Assembly (NCBI GenBank): GCA_037447655.1 | Contig: JBBHKE010000962.1 | Span: 1-64,000 of the forward strand | Direction of reading: 5' to 3' | Length of the DNA: 64,000 nucleotides | Origin: Zygnema cylindricum | Taxonomy: Eukaryota > Streptophyta > Zygnematophyceae > Zygnematales > Zygnemataceae | Part shown: positions 32,613 through 44,643 of the stretch, piece by piece | Numbering within the stretch: the stretch's first letter is position 1 | Layout: every line of letters starts with the position of its first letter | Translations under genes and position numbers: made by a program | The notes under the pieces: model-generated | Told to the model about the DNA's origin: nothing | Database searches by the model: none | The model's input: the letters and a program-made list of their open reading frames with translations, nothing else

Positions 32613-32778
32613 TTATCGCCGATAAGTAAGCGATATTATCGGCTGCTTACAGGCGATAAGACAGATGTCGATATATCGTACCAATATATCGATTATTGGA
32701 TACCCTAAAAAAGACCCATATCAGTTATCGACAAATCCTTACCGATACACAAAACTACTAATAACGATTCAAGGTGTA

Positions 32779-35700
32779 CCATTTCACTGATTCTGAATTT
32801 GTCGGCTTTTGTCATATTGTCAGTTGTATCAACAGAGAATCCACACCAGCCTAACAATATCTTTTTGTTTTGTAAAAATTTATCCAGATTGTGACTCCTT
32901 CTTGTGACCCTGTAGAGGAGGTCAGAAAATCTTCTACAAGTGCGGGTATTAACTGTACCGTACAAAGCTAAAACGGTGCAATATCATTGGGCCGCAAAGA
33001 TGTTGTTATTCGTAATGTACGGTTTTTTACCTTATAGAGGCGAAGGGGCTGCTTTTGGACAAATTATGAAAAAAGTACTACAACATGACGGCTCTTAAGT
33101 TTGCACTTGTTGATAGCCATTGTACGATAATCATTACATTTGCGGTCCTTCTTTTAAAGTTTCTCCTATGTGTTCCTTTTTTAAACAATCGTCGTACTTC
33201 TGATATCAGAAAAGTCAAAAGTCTCCGCTACATTGAGTGAAGCGTGTCGGTGGCTTTGGGTCTTTGACTTTCAATCCGTACCTGTACGTTGATTGGCTGT
33301 ACACGAGCCGGAGGTACACTACTACGGTCAAAAAACTTTTCCGATTACAGTTAAGGGTAACCTTCCATCAAGCGTTCCCAGTAATCGTACAAACACGAAC
33401 ACGTTTACTGGGAGTAAAATTTGTAACTCCTTGAACACGTTTACAAGGAGTAAAATTTGTAACTCCTTTCCATCAGGTCGTGGCAGTGAATGAGGTGTAA
33501 GATTGCGAGTGGTACCACGTAGTATCCCCCAGGAATAATTATAACTTCGAAAAGGACAAAATCGTAAGCTACGTATGCGTACGGGCAGATGCCGATTAAA
33601 ATATCTAGTAGCGTCACGCTAATTTACAATTTGAACGTTCTTAGGGTTGTCGTCTTACCAACCGCCACGGAAACCGTTGCAAAATTTAAGTTTTTGAAGG
33701 AGGCGTGACGGGATGTTAGGTGACCAAGATTTTGTCGGCGAACAGACTTTGTCGTCGAACAGGGTGGTTTTTTTTACGTCAGAAGGTACACGCCATTTGC
33801 CACATGTAACTTTACAACATCACGTCCGTCGTGGATTGACGCTGAATTTACAAGTGGTCCAATACACGCATCCTGTAATCGCTAACTCTCCTCCTGAGGA
33901 CAGTCGGAGGAGACTCGCCAGGTACTAGATTGAAGGGGCGTTTGCGTCGAGAATTCAAAATCGGATGGTGGGAGTTTTCGCCAAAGAGTATGGAGAAGCT
34001 TAACGAACTTTTAGTAAACATCTTTTGTAAAAAAAAAAAAAAAGCAGTACGGCCTAATACGGAAAGGTACTTTTTCCAGTTAACAACCCCACTTTTCGCT
34101 TGATAGAAGGTTACCCTAAGATGATGATCAAACTGCATATAGTGACAAAGTAGTGTAATGACCTACTTTGTCCTTACCGTACGAACAAGGACATGGTGCA
34201 TCCCCGCTCTTTGAAAAAACAAACATTCCCGCATGTACGTGAAAATTTTGCAAGGATCTTTGCCATAGTTATTCCAACCGTTTAGTGCGAACGATGTGCG
34301 AATGATTCAATCGCAACAAATTATACGTAAGGAACGCATTAAACGATTTGAAAAAATAAGTAAAATTAGCTAATAATTTTTTGTTCGTACAATTTTGTAC
34401 ATGTTTGTACGTTCGTACACATTTCCAACTTATTGCGCACAAATAGTGTGACGCTGCAACGTCTCTTTTCGAAATTGTCTGTACATGAACGATAAAATTC
34501 CATACATTATACGTGAAATTTCTGTTCAGTTTACCGGATAGATAGTACTAATAAGTGCAACGTATCTTTTTCGTCAAATTCCGTACATTTCCCGTAAAAA
34601 ACCGTACAGCTACCATAAATTACCTTACAGTTTTCGTGAATTGTCCGTTCAGTTTACCGGACGTAAAGTACATCGCGATTTTTTGCGATTTTTTCAACAA
34701 TAACGAATTTTAAGTTTTAATCGGAAAAAAAAAATCGCACGATTGAACAACATCAACCTTTGCCCTCCAATTATATTCATGTGTCCTTTGCAAAAGCCTA
34801 CGTCATCATCGCCACTCTTTCTCCCTCTCACACTAACGCTCTTATCTCACGCTTTTGGAATGAAAAAAGACAATGCTAATTGTTGTTTTGAGACAACTGC
34901 TTGCACTGAAGATGAAGAAGATGCAGCAGTAGTCATCGTAGAACAAAACAAAAGAGGAAGCTTCCACAAATACCGATGGCTGAACAGCAACTTTGACAGA
35001 CTTTAACTTTCAGAAAAATGATCCAATGGTCCTGAAAATTTACCACAGTGTAGATAACATACAAAATAACACACACACAAAACTTCAATGAATTCCGCTG
35101 ACAAATCTGTGAGATATGTAGAAATGAAATTACCTAAAATTGAGTGTACAGTTTTCATATCATTTGTTCCTAATGAATCAAATTCACTAAGTCCTACTTC
35201 TATACACCGAAACTACACTAAGCTGTACGGAGGCATTCCAGCCGTACATATAACATTCTAACACAACAAATAGTATGAGTATACCTGTGTACTGAAGGTA
35301 TGTCATAAACCACATTCTCAACACTAAACAACTAATTCACTACAAACAAATTCTATTCTACCAAATATTTACACCGAAGTTCAGACAACGCAAAGTGATA
35401 GTGATCTAGTCACGCCTCGTCAGTATTTGTTGGCGGCGGCTGTTAGCCGTCCGACTAGAGGATTTGGCACCGTAGAACTGACTTCACGAAGTCCCGTGGT
35501 CCTGCCGAATTTCCGTACGTCCACGGATGACATACTCACGCATTTCTCTCAAGTGACGACGCGTGTCCCAAGTGTGAATGAACCGTGAACTCCCAACTTC
35601 ACTGTCACACTAATTTTGGTAACCACTGAACGGAACTCAACCAAAAATAGCTTAAGTCCTGAATAGCTCTCTCTCCCTCACAGCTGAGGCATACAGAGGA

Positions 35701-36270
35701 CTAAAGTTTTCTAAAAACAACACAAATAAGAAATGAAAGCTTTATAAATATATTTATTTTCACTACCTTTGGAAGTATTTTGATGTCACGTTCAGTGAGA
35801 AAAGAAGAAAAAACAAAATAGGGGAGCTTGGTTGTAATGTTTAGAATTAGTGTAGTCTTCGTTGCCACAAATGACCAAGACGTTACAATGTCACACAAGA
35901 CTAGAGTAAATCTGTAAAACATCCGCTATTTTTGTAGACGTCACCAATTGTCGCAAATTTTGTAGTCGTCTCCAACCATCACATTTCAAAGTAACAACTT
36001 CATTTTCACACATTGTACAACTTTACAAAGTACCTAGAATCATCACTAAAATACACAGTGCCACTTCAAGTTATAGCCTAAATGGGCAAAATACCTAAAT
36101 GAAACAAAATGGGTAATACGACGTGTGACTAAATTGAGCCACACTTTCAATTAACCAACTTTACTACACTGAAACCGACATTGAAAATGGTTCACACATT
36201 GCAAAACCTAATAGCATAACATATGTCGGAAAAATGTAATTTGTAATAACCACAATTAAATTGTGTTATA
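32779..36270. other. Unassigned DNA
   Basis: No coding region, LTR pair or inverted repeat that I can support. There is a small tandem duplication near 33398-33465 (units sharing GAGTAAAATTTGTAACTCCT), an A15 run near 34030 and many GTAC motifs. The longest plausible frame, 34743-35006, has an acidic patch (TEDEEDAAVV) but no recognisable domain. Confidence 0.5.
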
Positions 36271-36433
36271 GACAATGTTGAAAAGAAGTAATTAATATTC
36301 ACTTTTTAATTTAGACTCCAGAGTGAAGAGAGAGAGAGAGTCACCTTGGCTGCCGCCATAGTCAGAAAGAAACAGGTAAACATGCAGACAGATTAATAGA
36401 TTGCCAAAATGGCAGACAAATTAATAGATTGCC

Positions 36434-36504
36434 AAAATGTTGCTCCAGATCAAATTTGAACCTAGGGCTACGAAGTACGACATAGACGTATACCTTAACC
36501 ATTA
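36434..36504 (-). other. tRNA-like A-box/B-box segment (Copia-G 5' LTR)
   Basis: On the minus strand: TAATGGTTAAGG, then about 35 bases later AGGTTCAAATTT, with T-loop TTCAAAT as in real tRNAs, then TTTT. Antisense to the element. The 3' LTR has the same segment at 41764-41834. Confidence 0.5.
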
Positions 36505-36832
36505 TGGCGTATACGAAACGATGCACATATTCAGTTCGTTATGTATTTAATGTGTTACGCAAAATGTCACTTTCATTAAAACATACCAAAATTGACGAAA
36601 CAACATCTATCGTCAAACGGCTCTCACGAACGCAAATCTAGCCGTGTAAAATACATGATCCGACGGACGTTTTCGCCCCCGCCAAACCCGAATAAATGTT
36701 TGGCGGCTTTCGAACATAGCGGCGCGCTGCTCCATGTGGCGCCACATCATTGGACACTGTAAAGGATGGGAGGAGGAACGATGACTCCCATGTTGACAAG
36801 TGTCAACCACAAGGCCATGTTGTACAATGGCC

Positions 36833-36980
36833 GTACAAGAAGTACAATCGGCCACTGTACCTTCTTGTACTATACACTCTTTTGATTGGCCGAAAGTAGA
36901 GTAGTTAGTAGTTAGGAATAGGAGTTAAGGGACTTAGCGTGTTTGAGGCGCCTCTCTCCAGGTGACCTTTTGTATTTATA
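36833..36980 (+). promoter_or_regulatory. Copia-G promoter region
   Basis: A hairpin GTACAAGAAGTAC paired with GTACCTTCTTGTAC (36833-36870), an ATTGG (reverse CCAAT) box at 36885-36889 and TATTTATA at 36973-36980. The same three parts with similar spacing occur in Copia-H and Copia-I. Confidence 0.6.
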
Positions 36981-37008
36981 GGCTATCTTTGGCCAGCCAT
37001 AGCTTACT

Positions 37009-37110
37009 GCTCAAGGGAGCAAATTTAGTGATTCTTTTTGCATTTCACTCAAGGGAGTCTTTTCCTCACACGAATGAGGGTGGTCAGATATTTGTGTGCC
37101 TGAGCGGCAC
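37009..37110 (+). promoter_or_regulatory. R-U5 stem-loop array (Copia-G 5' LTR)
   Basis: GCTC-AAGG-GAGC, ACTC-AAGG-GAGT, CCTCA-CACGAA-TGAGG and GTGCC-TGAGC-GGCAC in order. Stem 4 has G-C closing where Copia-A has C-G (CTGCC/GGCAG), a compensatory change. Confidence 0.7.
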
Positions 37111-37183
37111 TTATTCAGTAGGAAAGTGAAAGGGTAAAATATTATCTTAGAGGCTTTACATAGGCTGTTCATTTTGTGGGTTA

Positions 37184-38175
37184 ATGGAGACCAAAAAATT
37201 TCAGGTTATGGGCCCACCCTCTAGAGTGCCCATATTTAATGGATCAAACTTTCTTTATTGGGAAATGATGATGGAGGGAGAACTTTTTAAAAAGCACCTA
37301 TCGGGCATAGTGTGTGGGCAAATTCGATACCCACCTCCACTTGGGTTTGGAGGAACACGTTTTTCTGGCACCTCTGTCACAACAGCTATTAAAACATCTG
37401 CCACCATCACGAACGATGACGAGGAATGGGAGGAAATAATCATAAAAGGAGAAAATAGAGAAGTTGCTTCTCGAGAAACTCCACTATCAAGGACGATAAC
37501 GACAACATCATCACCAACAATGGTGACAAGGAGTCAGATTGAAGGGTCAGAATATGAAAATTGGAAGTATAAGGATAAGGTGGCTAAGCTCTTAATTCTC
37601 AAAAGTGTAGTGAAGGGTATTGCCATTCCCCTTATGCATGTTAGATCTTCCTCTCAGATTTGGGTATCTCTTGTAAACAAATATAAGAGTGGGTCATTGC
37701 AGCAACAACAACTTGCAGAAAATTAGATTTTAGCTTATAGTTACAGGGGAGGAAGTATGAATGATTATTGCAATGACTTAGGAGCATTATTTGGAGAACT
37801 AGAGAGCGCAGGTAACTCATGATGTGAGAGACAAAGAGTAAATACACTAATAGTGAAACTACCTGAAGAGTATGAGAATATCATTAATCGGTTGCAAATC
37901 TAGGTGATAGCAATTAGAATTAGGATGATACAATGTGGATGATTTTAGTGAAAGAGAGTACCATAAAACTTAGGAGAGGAAGTCCGAGTGTTCAAGCATT
38001 GGCTGCAGGATCTGATTGGCGTAAGCGTGATGAGAAAAAGGGAAAGGATCCCTATCAAAACTTTGGAGGAAAAAGACAAGGAGGTGGCAGATTTGATCGA
38101 CAAAGGAGAGGAGCTCCTCGAGGTGGATTATGTCACTTCTGCAACTAACCAAGACATTATATGGCAGATTGTGTC
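37184..38175 (+). pseudogene. Copia-G gag, with stops
   Basis: The ATG at 37184 lies inside the LTR and reads METKKFQVMGPPSRVPIFNG, as in Copia-A. Gag body and LQQQQLAE segment follow, then a stop at 37724-37726 and others. The knuckle is CHFC at 38131, then a stop codon, RHYMADC to 38172, so Lys in the CCHC box became a stop. Confidence 0.9.
37204..37218 (+). other. Copia-G primer site, half-tRNA initiator Met
   Basis: GGTTATGGGCCCACC begins at the first base after the LTR. Confidence 0.82.
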
Positions 38176-40036
38176 AAGCTTGCTGATCTCGGATTGAAAG
38201 ACGGACAAGGTTCCTCAAAAGATAGAGGAAAGAAAAAGGCTTTTCTGATTGAAGTTCATGACGAGGAAGAAGATGACGTAACCAAACTGGAAGAGGAGCT
38301 TAAGGAGCTTTATCTTAAACAAAAAACCACTGAGAAACATGCAAACATTCTACGGAGACAAAAGTGTGCTTTCGGAGGTAAGAGGGATCCACCTCAGAAT
38401 GGGTGGATCATAGACTCAGGGGCTTGAATGCATATATGCAAGGATAAGAGGTGGTTTACTAAATTAAAAAAAAATCCGGCACTTGAGATACAGTATGGAG
38501 ATGGTAGAGTAGAAACCAGAAGTCTTGTTAGATCAGTTGATTTAAAGGTTCTAGTTGATGGAAAAGTTTCAATTGTAACACTCTTAGATGTTATTTACAT
38601 TCCACAGCTTAGCAAGAATCTAGTCTCTACAGCTGTTCTAGATGAAAAAGAGTTCGAAACCGGACCTAAGAAAGGAATCTTCACATCTAACTTTGATAAT
38701 GAGGTTTATTTCATAGCTGAAAAGGGTAGTCAAGGAATGTTCAGAATTGTACTTTGCAATGAAGAGGGTGTTCTCATTCGTGTGGAAGTGATATGATGCT
38801 TTGGCACAAGAGGTTGAGGCATGTGAATCTAGATAGATTAAAGAAAATGAAGAAAAAGGGAATAGTGGATGGAATTGAGTTTGGAGATGATGAGACCTCA
38901 AATGATTGTAGTGGATGTGCCCAAGGGAAGATTCATAGACATCCATTTCCAAAGGCATCCACATTTAGAAGAGAGAAAGTATTAGATCTAGTTCACACTG
39001 ATGTTTGGGGACCAGCTAGGTATGCTTCACATGGGGGGAAAAGATGGATGCTAACCATTAGAGATGATTGGTCCACATACACTAAGGTATATTTTCTTAG
39101 ACATAAGTCATAGGTACTAAGATGTTTCAAATAATACAAAGTATAGAGTGAAAAATTACATGAAACCTCAATAAAAGAGATAAAAATTGATAATGGGAAA
39201 GAATACACCTCAAAGGAATTTGAAGAATTTCTTAAAGAAGAAGGAATCTATCATGAGAAAACTGTTCCTTATAATCCGAAACAAAATGGAGTAGCAGAAA
39301 GAGTGAATAAAACTTTTGGAGATATCTCCAGAAGTATGCTAACTGATAAAAGAATAGGATTGCAGTTTTGGGCTAAGTCTATGAACTATTCTAACTTCAT
39401 CAAAAATAGAGTGCTAACTTCGGCAAATAAGGAGGAAACTCCGTATGAAAGGTGGACGGGAAGAAAACCAGATTTGTCTAGTTTGAGAGTTTTGGGAAGT
39501 ATAGTCTACAGTTTGGATTCCGATAAGACTAAATAGAAGTTAGAGGGAAGAGGGAAACCAAGATATCTTGTAGGATATAATGAGAGCACAAAAGGATATC
39601 GAGTGTATGACTTGAAAAAGAGAGATATCATTTTGGTAAAACACAGAGTGGTGATGAATGAAGTAAAGTCTATTGATCCATTCAAATATAACAAAGAAGT
39701 CAAAATCAAATTTGAATTGGGTCAGTATTTTGACTTTGACTTGGGAAATGAAGAGAAGGAAGACAGGGAGAATGAAAAATCTCCGGATGTGCCAAAGGAG
39801 AAGGACAAAAAGACAACATCCGAGATAACACCACAATATGAAGTGGAAATCGACGAGGAACTTGATCAAACACCGGAATTAGATGATAGGAGAGATGAAA
39901 ATCTTCCTAAACGAAACCTGAGGATGCCTTCCATACCGGCGTCAGATTTTGAAGGAGGAAAAAAAAATAGTAAACGGCTTCAAGAAAGACATGTAAATAA
40001 CAAACTCACAAAGATGTCTCTTCCAGAAGAACATTA
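38176..40036 (+). pseudogene. Copia-G protease and integrase, with stops
   Basis: The protease site reads WIIDSGA then a stop in place of Ser, then MHICK (38400-38440). A frameshift near 38790 separates it from the integrase zinc module (LWHKRLRHVNLDR, CSGCAQGK). The core triad is present: VHTDVWGP, KIDNGKEY, QNGVAERVNKT. Stops occur at 39112, 39133 and 39163, each matching a Glu, Gln or Trp position in Copia-A, and at 39534 in place of Trp. Confidence 0.9.
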
Positions 40037-41614
40037 GACATACTTAGGGGCCATAAATACCCAGAAAGCAGCCGGTGGATCACTGCCATCAATGAAGAAA
40101 TGGCCTCTATCATGGAATCCAATAGATGGGAGTTGGTAGATTGTCCACCAGACCAAAAACCGATTGGATGTAAGTAGGTTTTTAAGCTTAAACTAGACCC
40201 AGATTATACCATAGAAAGATATAAGGCTAGGTTGGTTGTTGAAGATTATACTCAAAAAGAAGGAATAGACTATGAAGAAACCTTTGCACCCGTAGTCAGA
40301 TTCCCTTCTGTTAGAATCCTCTTAATCTTAGCCACAGCAGAGCATATGGAAATACATCAGATGGATATTAAGATTGCCTTCTTACACAGAGAGTTGGAAG
40401 AAGATCTCTATATGAGGCAACCGGAAGGATTCGTGGAAAGTGGAGAAAAAAGCAAGGTGTGCAAACTGATAAAATCACTTTATGGCCTTAAGCATGCCCC
40501 GCGGCAATAGAACATAAAATTGGACGAATTTCTGACAGGTTTGGGATACATTAGAATAAATTCAGATCACTCCATATATATATTTGAGGATGAAAATAGA
40601 GTGATATTTATTGCTATTTATGTTGATGATTTGTTAGTCTTAAGCAAGTCCTTATATCAAATTAACAAACTCAAACAGGATCTGAGAAGTCGGTTTGACA
40701 TGAAAGATCTCGGCGAAGCAAAATATATTTTGGGGATTCAAATGGAGAGGGATAGAGAGAATAGAATCATAAGACTCACTCATAAAGAAGCTATCAGTAA
40801 TATGCAAGAAAAGTTTGAGATGGAGAAAGAAAATGGGTGTACCACTCCCATGGGTCTAAAAAAAGTATCGGAGGGGAGTAAAGAGGGAGGGATATTGATT
40901 TTGAATGATAAGATGGATGAGGAAGAAAAGAGGTTTATGGAAGGAATTCCTTATAAGCAAATTGTAGGCAGTTTAATTTACTTTATGAATTGTAGACGTG
41001 CGAATATAGCTGCGGCTGTAGGCGTTCTCAGTAGAAGTCTAAATGAACCTAGGAAAAGAGACTTAGAAGCAGCCAAAAGAGTGATGAGATATTTGGTGGG
41101 AACAAGGGAATTATGATTGCATTTGGGAGGGGAGCACACTGACATCACCACTTGGAGTGAGGCCTGTTATGGGGATATGCCTTTGAGACGATTTACAACT
41201 GTATATCTGTTGCATATTCGATCCGGTGCATGTTGTTGGAGTAGCAAACAGCAGAAAGTAGTTGCTCAGTCCACTATGGAGGCTGAATAAATGGCTTCAT
41301 GTGCTGCCACTAAAGATTTAATGTGGGTAAAATCTCTAGTCGAAGAACTTGGGTTCATGAAATCTGGGACTCAGAATGTCTTTTGTGATAATCAAGCTGC
41401 TATCTCTATCGCAGCTAATCCAAAACACCATTTCAAAGCTAAACATATGGATATAAGACTAAGCTTTGTCAGAGAGAAGGTTAAGGATAAAATAATTAAA
41501 CTCGTTCATAAAAGTGATAAAGAGATGATTGCAGACACGATGACAAAACCGGTACCTTCTCCTAAGTTAAAATTTTGCAAAGAAAATTGTGGACTTAAAT
41601 TAAAAGTTGACTAA
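40037..41614 (+). pseudogene. Copia-G reverse transcriptase and RNase H, with stops
   Basis: RT entry is frameshifted near 40035-40230. Then [42 protein letters not shown], a stop for Trp at 40508, then FIAIYVDDLLVLS. RNase H runs to 41614 (FCKENCGLKLKVD), with a Trp stop at 41114 and a Tyr stop in EAEYMA near 41287. The catalytic YVDD is intact but the chain is not. Confidence 0.92.
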
Positions 41615-41627
41615 GAATGAAGGGGAG
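41615..41627 (+). other. Copia-G polypurine tract
   Basis: GAATGAAGGGGAG immediately before the 3' LTR and after the Pol stop. Confidence 0.82.
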
Positions 41628-42535
41628 TGTTAAAAATAAGTAATTAATATTCACTTTTTAATTTAGACTCTAGAGTGAATGGAGAGAGAGAGAGAGAGTC
41701 ACCATGGCCGCCGCCATAGTCAGAAAGAAACATGTAGATAGGCAGACATATTAATAGATTGCCAAAATGTTGCCCTAGATCAGATTTGAACCTAGGTCTA
41801 CGAAGTACAACATAGACGTATACCTTAACCTTTATGGTGTATACGAAACGATGGATATATTCAGTTCGTTATGTATTTAAAGTGTTACGCAAAATATCAC
41901 TTTCACTAAAACAAACCAAAATTGACGAAACAACATCTATAGTCAAACAGCTCTCGCGGACGCAAATCTAGCTGTGTAAAATACATTATCGGACGGACGT
42001 CTTCGCCCCCGCCAAACCTGAATGAATATTTGGCGGCTTTTGAACATAGCGGCTCGCTCCTCCACGTGGCGCCACATCATTGGACACCGTAAAGGATGGG
42101 AGGAGGAACAATGACTCCCATGTTGAGAAGTGTCAACCAGAAGGCCATGTTGTACAATGGCTGTACAAGATTGTACAATCGGCCACTGTACCTTCTTGTA
42201 CTATACACTCTTTTGATTGGCCGAAAGTAGAGTAGTAAGTAGTTGTGAGTAGGAGTTAAGGGACTTAGCGTGTTTGAGGAGCCTCTCCCTAGGTGACCTT
42301 TTGTATTTATAAGCCATCTTTGGCCAGCCATAACTTACAGCTCAGGGGAGCAAATTCAGTGATTCTTTTTGCGTTTGACTCAATGGAGTCTTATCCTCAT
42401 AGTGGTGAGAAAGGTCTGAATATTTGTGTGCCTGGGCGGCACTTATTTAGTGGGAAAGTGAAAGGGTCAAATATTATCCTAAAGGCTTAAGATAGGCTGT
42501 TCATTTTGTGGGTTAATGGAGACCACAGAAATTCA
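41628..42535 (+). repeat. Copia-G 3' LTR
   Basis: TGTTAAAAATAAG to CAGAAATTCA, followed by the GACAA duplication. It contains a stem-loop array at 42340-42442 and the tRNA-like segment at 41764-41834. Confidence 0.93.
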
Positions 42536-42540
42536 GACAA

Positions 42541-43787
42541 CAAAGCCTATATAATACATACTGAAAAAAAACAATGACATATGCTTCATTCAATGAAGTT
42601 GTATATCCAATTTTTAAGACTAGATAGTACATTAAAGAGAGTGTACATTGCTGGAACATTGAAACATATCGAGTCATAAATTGGAATTAGAGTGGTTGTT
42701 GTTTGGAGCTGTAGAGTTACAATTTTTTTGTAATAAAAATTAATAGTAAATTACTTAGGGAACTAGTAAGGTAAGTTGTATTTTTAGCAATTTTGTTTTC
42801 TTTTTTGTACACGCATAGTGAAAATGACATTCCACCGTCACTTTTATTTTTAACAGTTATCGCAATAATTCTCGCTTGTGTGATTAGCAAATTATGGAGT
42901 TCATCCGCTAGGTTGTTTTTGATAAACAATGTCGCCATTTTTTGGGAAAACCCAAGATGAAAATCGTCAAGATTGTCCTTGATTCATTTATAGATCGACT
43001 TCTTACGCCAACATGAGTGGCTATAGAATAGTCAAAAAATTTAGTAGGTTATGGCGATTTATAGAATAAGTCAAACGCTAAACAATGTTGAGGTGGAAAT
43101 AATTGAAGGTCAAATCATTTCTTGAATACACTCTTCCATTACTAATAGAGGCATAATAAATAACTCTAATTTGATTGCGTTGTTGGCTGGGAATCATCAA
43201 ATAGTGTTCAACATATTATTTAGTTAAACAACTCACAATCAACCACACTTCATAGCATAATGTAGTTTATATGAAAAAACTAAACACTTCAACGCTTAAA
43301 CACTAAGAGTGATAGTTGATGGTGATGAACGATGTAATTTTGAATATGGTTGATTTTGAGACCAAGTGTATGAAATACACAATGTTGTGAGTCAAGAATA
43401 CAAATAATTAAAATTGGAATCGAAAGTACATCTTGTTAGGGTACATTGTGTGAATTGGCGTATTTTATACGGTTATTTTTGGTTCTCTAACGTATTGACC
43501 CTGTTTGAGCCTATGTTTTAAGTATTGGTTTTGTAACTTTTGGTCAAGTTTCGTTTAGTGAGGGTTCACCCAAAGATAGAGAGAAAATTCGTGTAAGTTT
43601 GACACCTTATCAGTAATGTTATGTTTCGGGTAGAATCATATCGCGATAAATTTGATATCTAATATATGGATTATTGATCGGTTGTATGCCTCGATATATT
43701 GCACCTCGTCCAACATATTATATCGCGATATATTTCGTAGAAGGTGGTTGTCCATACAAATCTAGTACGGAAGATCGCATGGAAAAT
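42541..43787. other. Unassigned DNA
   Basis: No coding region I can support. Near 43640-43735 there are several TATCGCGATA palindromes and TATCG motifs like those in the hAT-like element, but no inverted ends or duplication could be found. Confidence 0.45.
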
Positions 43788-44479
43788 TGTTGAAATTATT
43801 AGATTTATATGGTATTTCCTAGGTCTAAATATGTCAGTATAAAAAAGAAAAGAAAAGGGCGAACATCCTGCCTCCACCTCCTCTCTCTAGCCACCATACT
43901 TGTTGTAGTCACTGAATGATAGAGAGGGTGGTTAAGCCATGGCTGCCTTAGTTCCACAAGCATGACTAAAGAGTGATTTATGTCACTGTCAACTAAAGGT
44001 TGAGTCTGGCAAGACTCAAACCTTCGACCAGTAGAGTACGGCGTAGCCATTAGCTCTAACATGTCTGTCGTAGAAGTCCGTTAAGATACATAGGGTTTGA
44101 TACGTATTTAAATTTGTACATGGTCTTGTAATCGATTAACTAAAATATGAACAAAGAAACATAGAACTAGTTAAAGCTTCAGTGTGGACGTCATTTCACA
44201 CGAAACAAATGAATCGGACATTTGTTTCGACGGCCGACATTTAATGTCGGATTTAATCCGACGGCATGCATCACTGCCGAAATCGTGGAATGGTCACTTT
44301 GGCGTTTATGAACGTGGCATTACTTGGCGCCACGTGGAGGGATAACATTTGGTCGCAGGAATTCGTAGAACATACGGACGAGTGGAAGGGTGACATGCGT
44401 CCACTCAGTGGTCTTTTGTACACAAACCGTACAAAAAGGACATCGACCGTAGTACCTTTTTGTACTTTACTGTCATGTG

Positions 44480-44578
44480 ATTGGTTCGTACTTGAGTAGA
44501 TAAGGGTTTTGAGAGGGGTTTAGGACATACGAAAATCTGGTAGGTAGTCACCTCTCTCTAAGAGAGCTTTGTATAAAA
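44480..44578 (+). promoter_or_regulatory. Copia-H ATTGG and TATA boxes
   Basis: ATTGG at 44480-44484 and TATAAAA at 44572-44578, 92 bases apart. A GTAC hairpin (GTACAAAAAGGAC with GTACCTTTTTGTAC) lies just upstream. Confidence 0.65.
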
Positions 44579-44643
44579 TTGGCATTTTTGCCGGCTCATA
44601 ACTTATCGGTTGGTTGGCCATTTTCAGTGATTCTTTTTGTTAC

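Larger units (their letters stand above)
25413..32757. mobile_element. hAT-like non-autonomous transposon, split by Copia-A2
   Basis: Terminal inverted repeats of 19 bases with one mismatch: TAGTGTTGTGTATCGGTAA and, reversed from the right, TAGTTTTGTGTATCGGTAA. Both sides carry the 8-bp duplication CTAATAAC (25405-25412, 32758-32765), the hAT hallmark. Without the Copia-A2 insertion it is about 0.9 kb. Many TATCG/CGATA motifs crowd both subterminal regions, a pattern expected of transposase-binding sites. No transposase reading frame is seen. Confidence 0.88.
25225..32776. mobile_element. TA-flanked MITE (copy 3), split by an hAT element
   Basis: Left end CATCGTGAATCGTTATTAGC and, reversed, right end CACCTTGAATCGTTATTAGC, with TA at both sides. 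Removing the hAT insertion (25413-32757) and one 8-bp duplication leaves 199 bases, the exact size of copy 4. Its left interior aligns with the reverse complement of copy 4 at 16741-16939. Confidence 0.85.
36276..37203 (+). repeat. Copia-G 5' LTR
   Basis: TGTTGAAAAGAAG to AAAAAATTTCA. It is 20 bases longer than the 3' LTR, largely because of a duplicated segment around 36390-36440 (ATTAATAGATTGCCAAAATG occurs twice). Confidence 0.93.
36276..42535 (+). mobile_element. Copia-G retrotransposon, complete but decayed
   Basis: LTRs of 928 and 908 bases enclose primer site, gag, protease, integrase, reverse transcriptase, RNase H and polypurine tract on the plus strand. Perfect GACAA target duplications flank it (36271-36275, 42536-42540). 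Its proteins and LTR layout are those of Copia-A, but it forms a separate family. There are at least a dozen in-frame stops; five replace Trp codons. Confidence 0.95.

Noticed and set aside
32705-32965. 86-codon minus-strand frame
   Set aside because: It overlaps the hAT inverted repeat and MITE end, so its C-terminal part is transposon end sequence.
34743-35006. 87-codon frame with an acidic patch
   Set aside because: No recognisable domain, no intron signals or neighbours to support a gene; kept as unassigned.
43640-43735. A second hAT-like element
   Set aside because: TATCG motifs are present, but no inverted ends or 8-bp duplication could be located.
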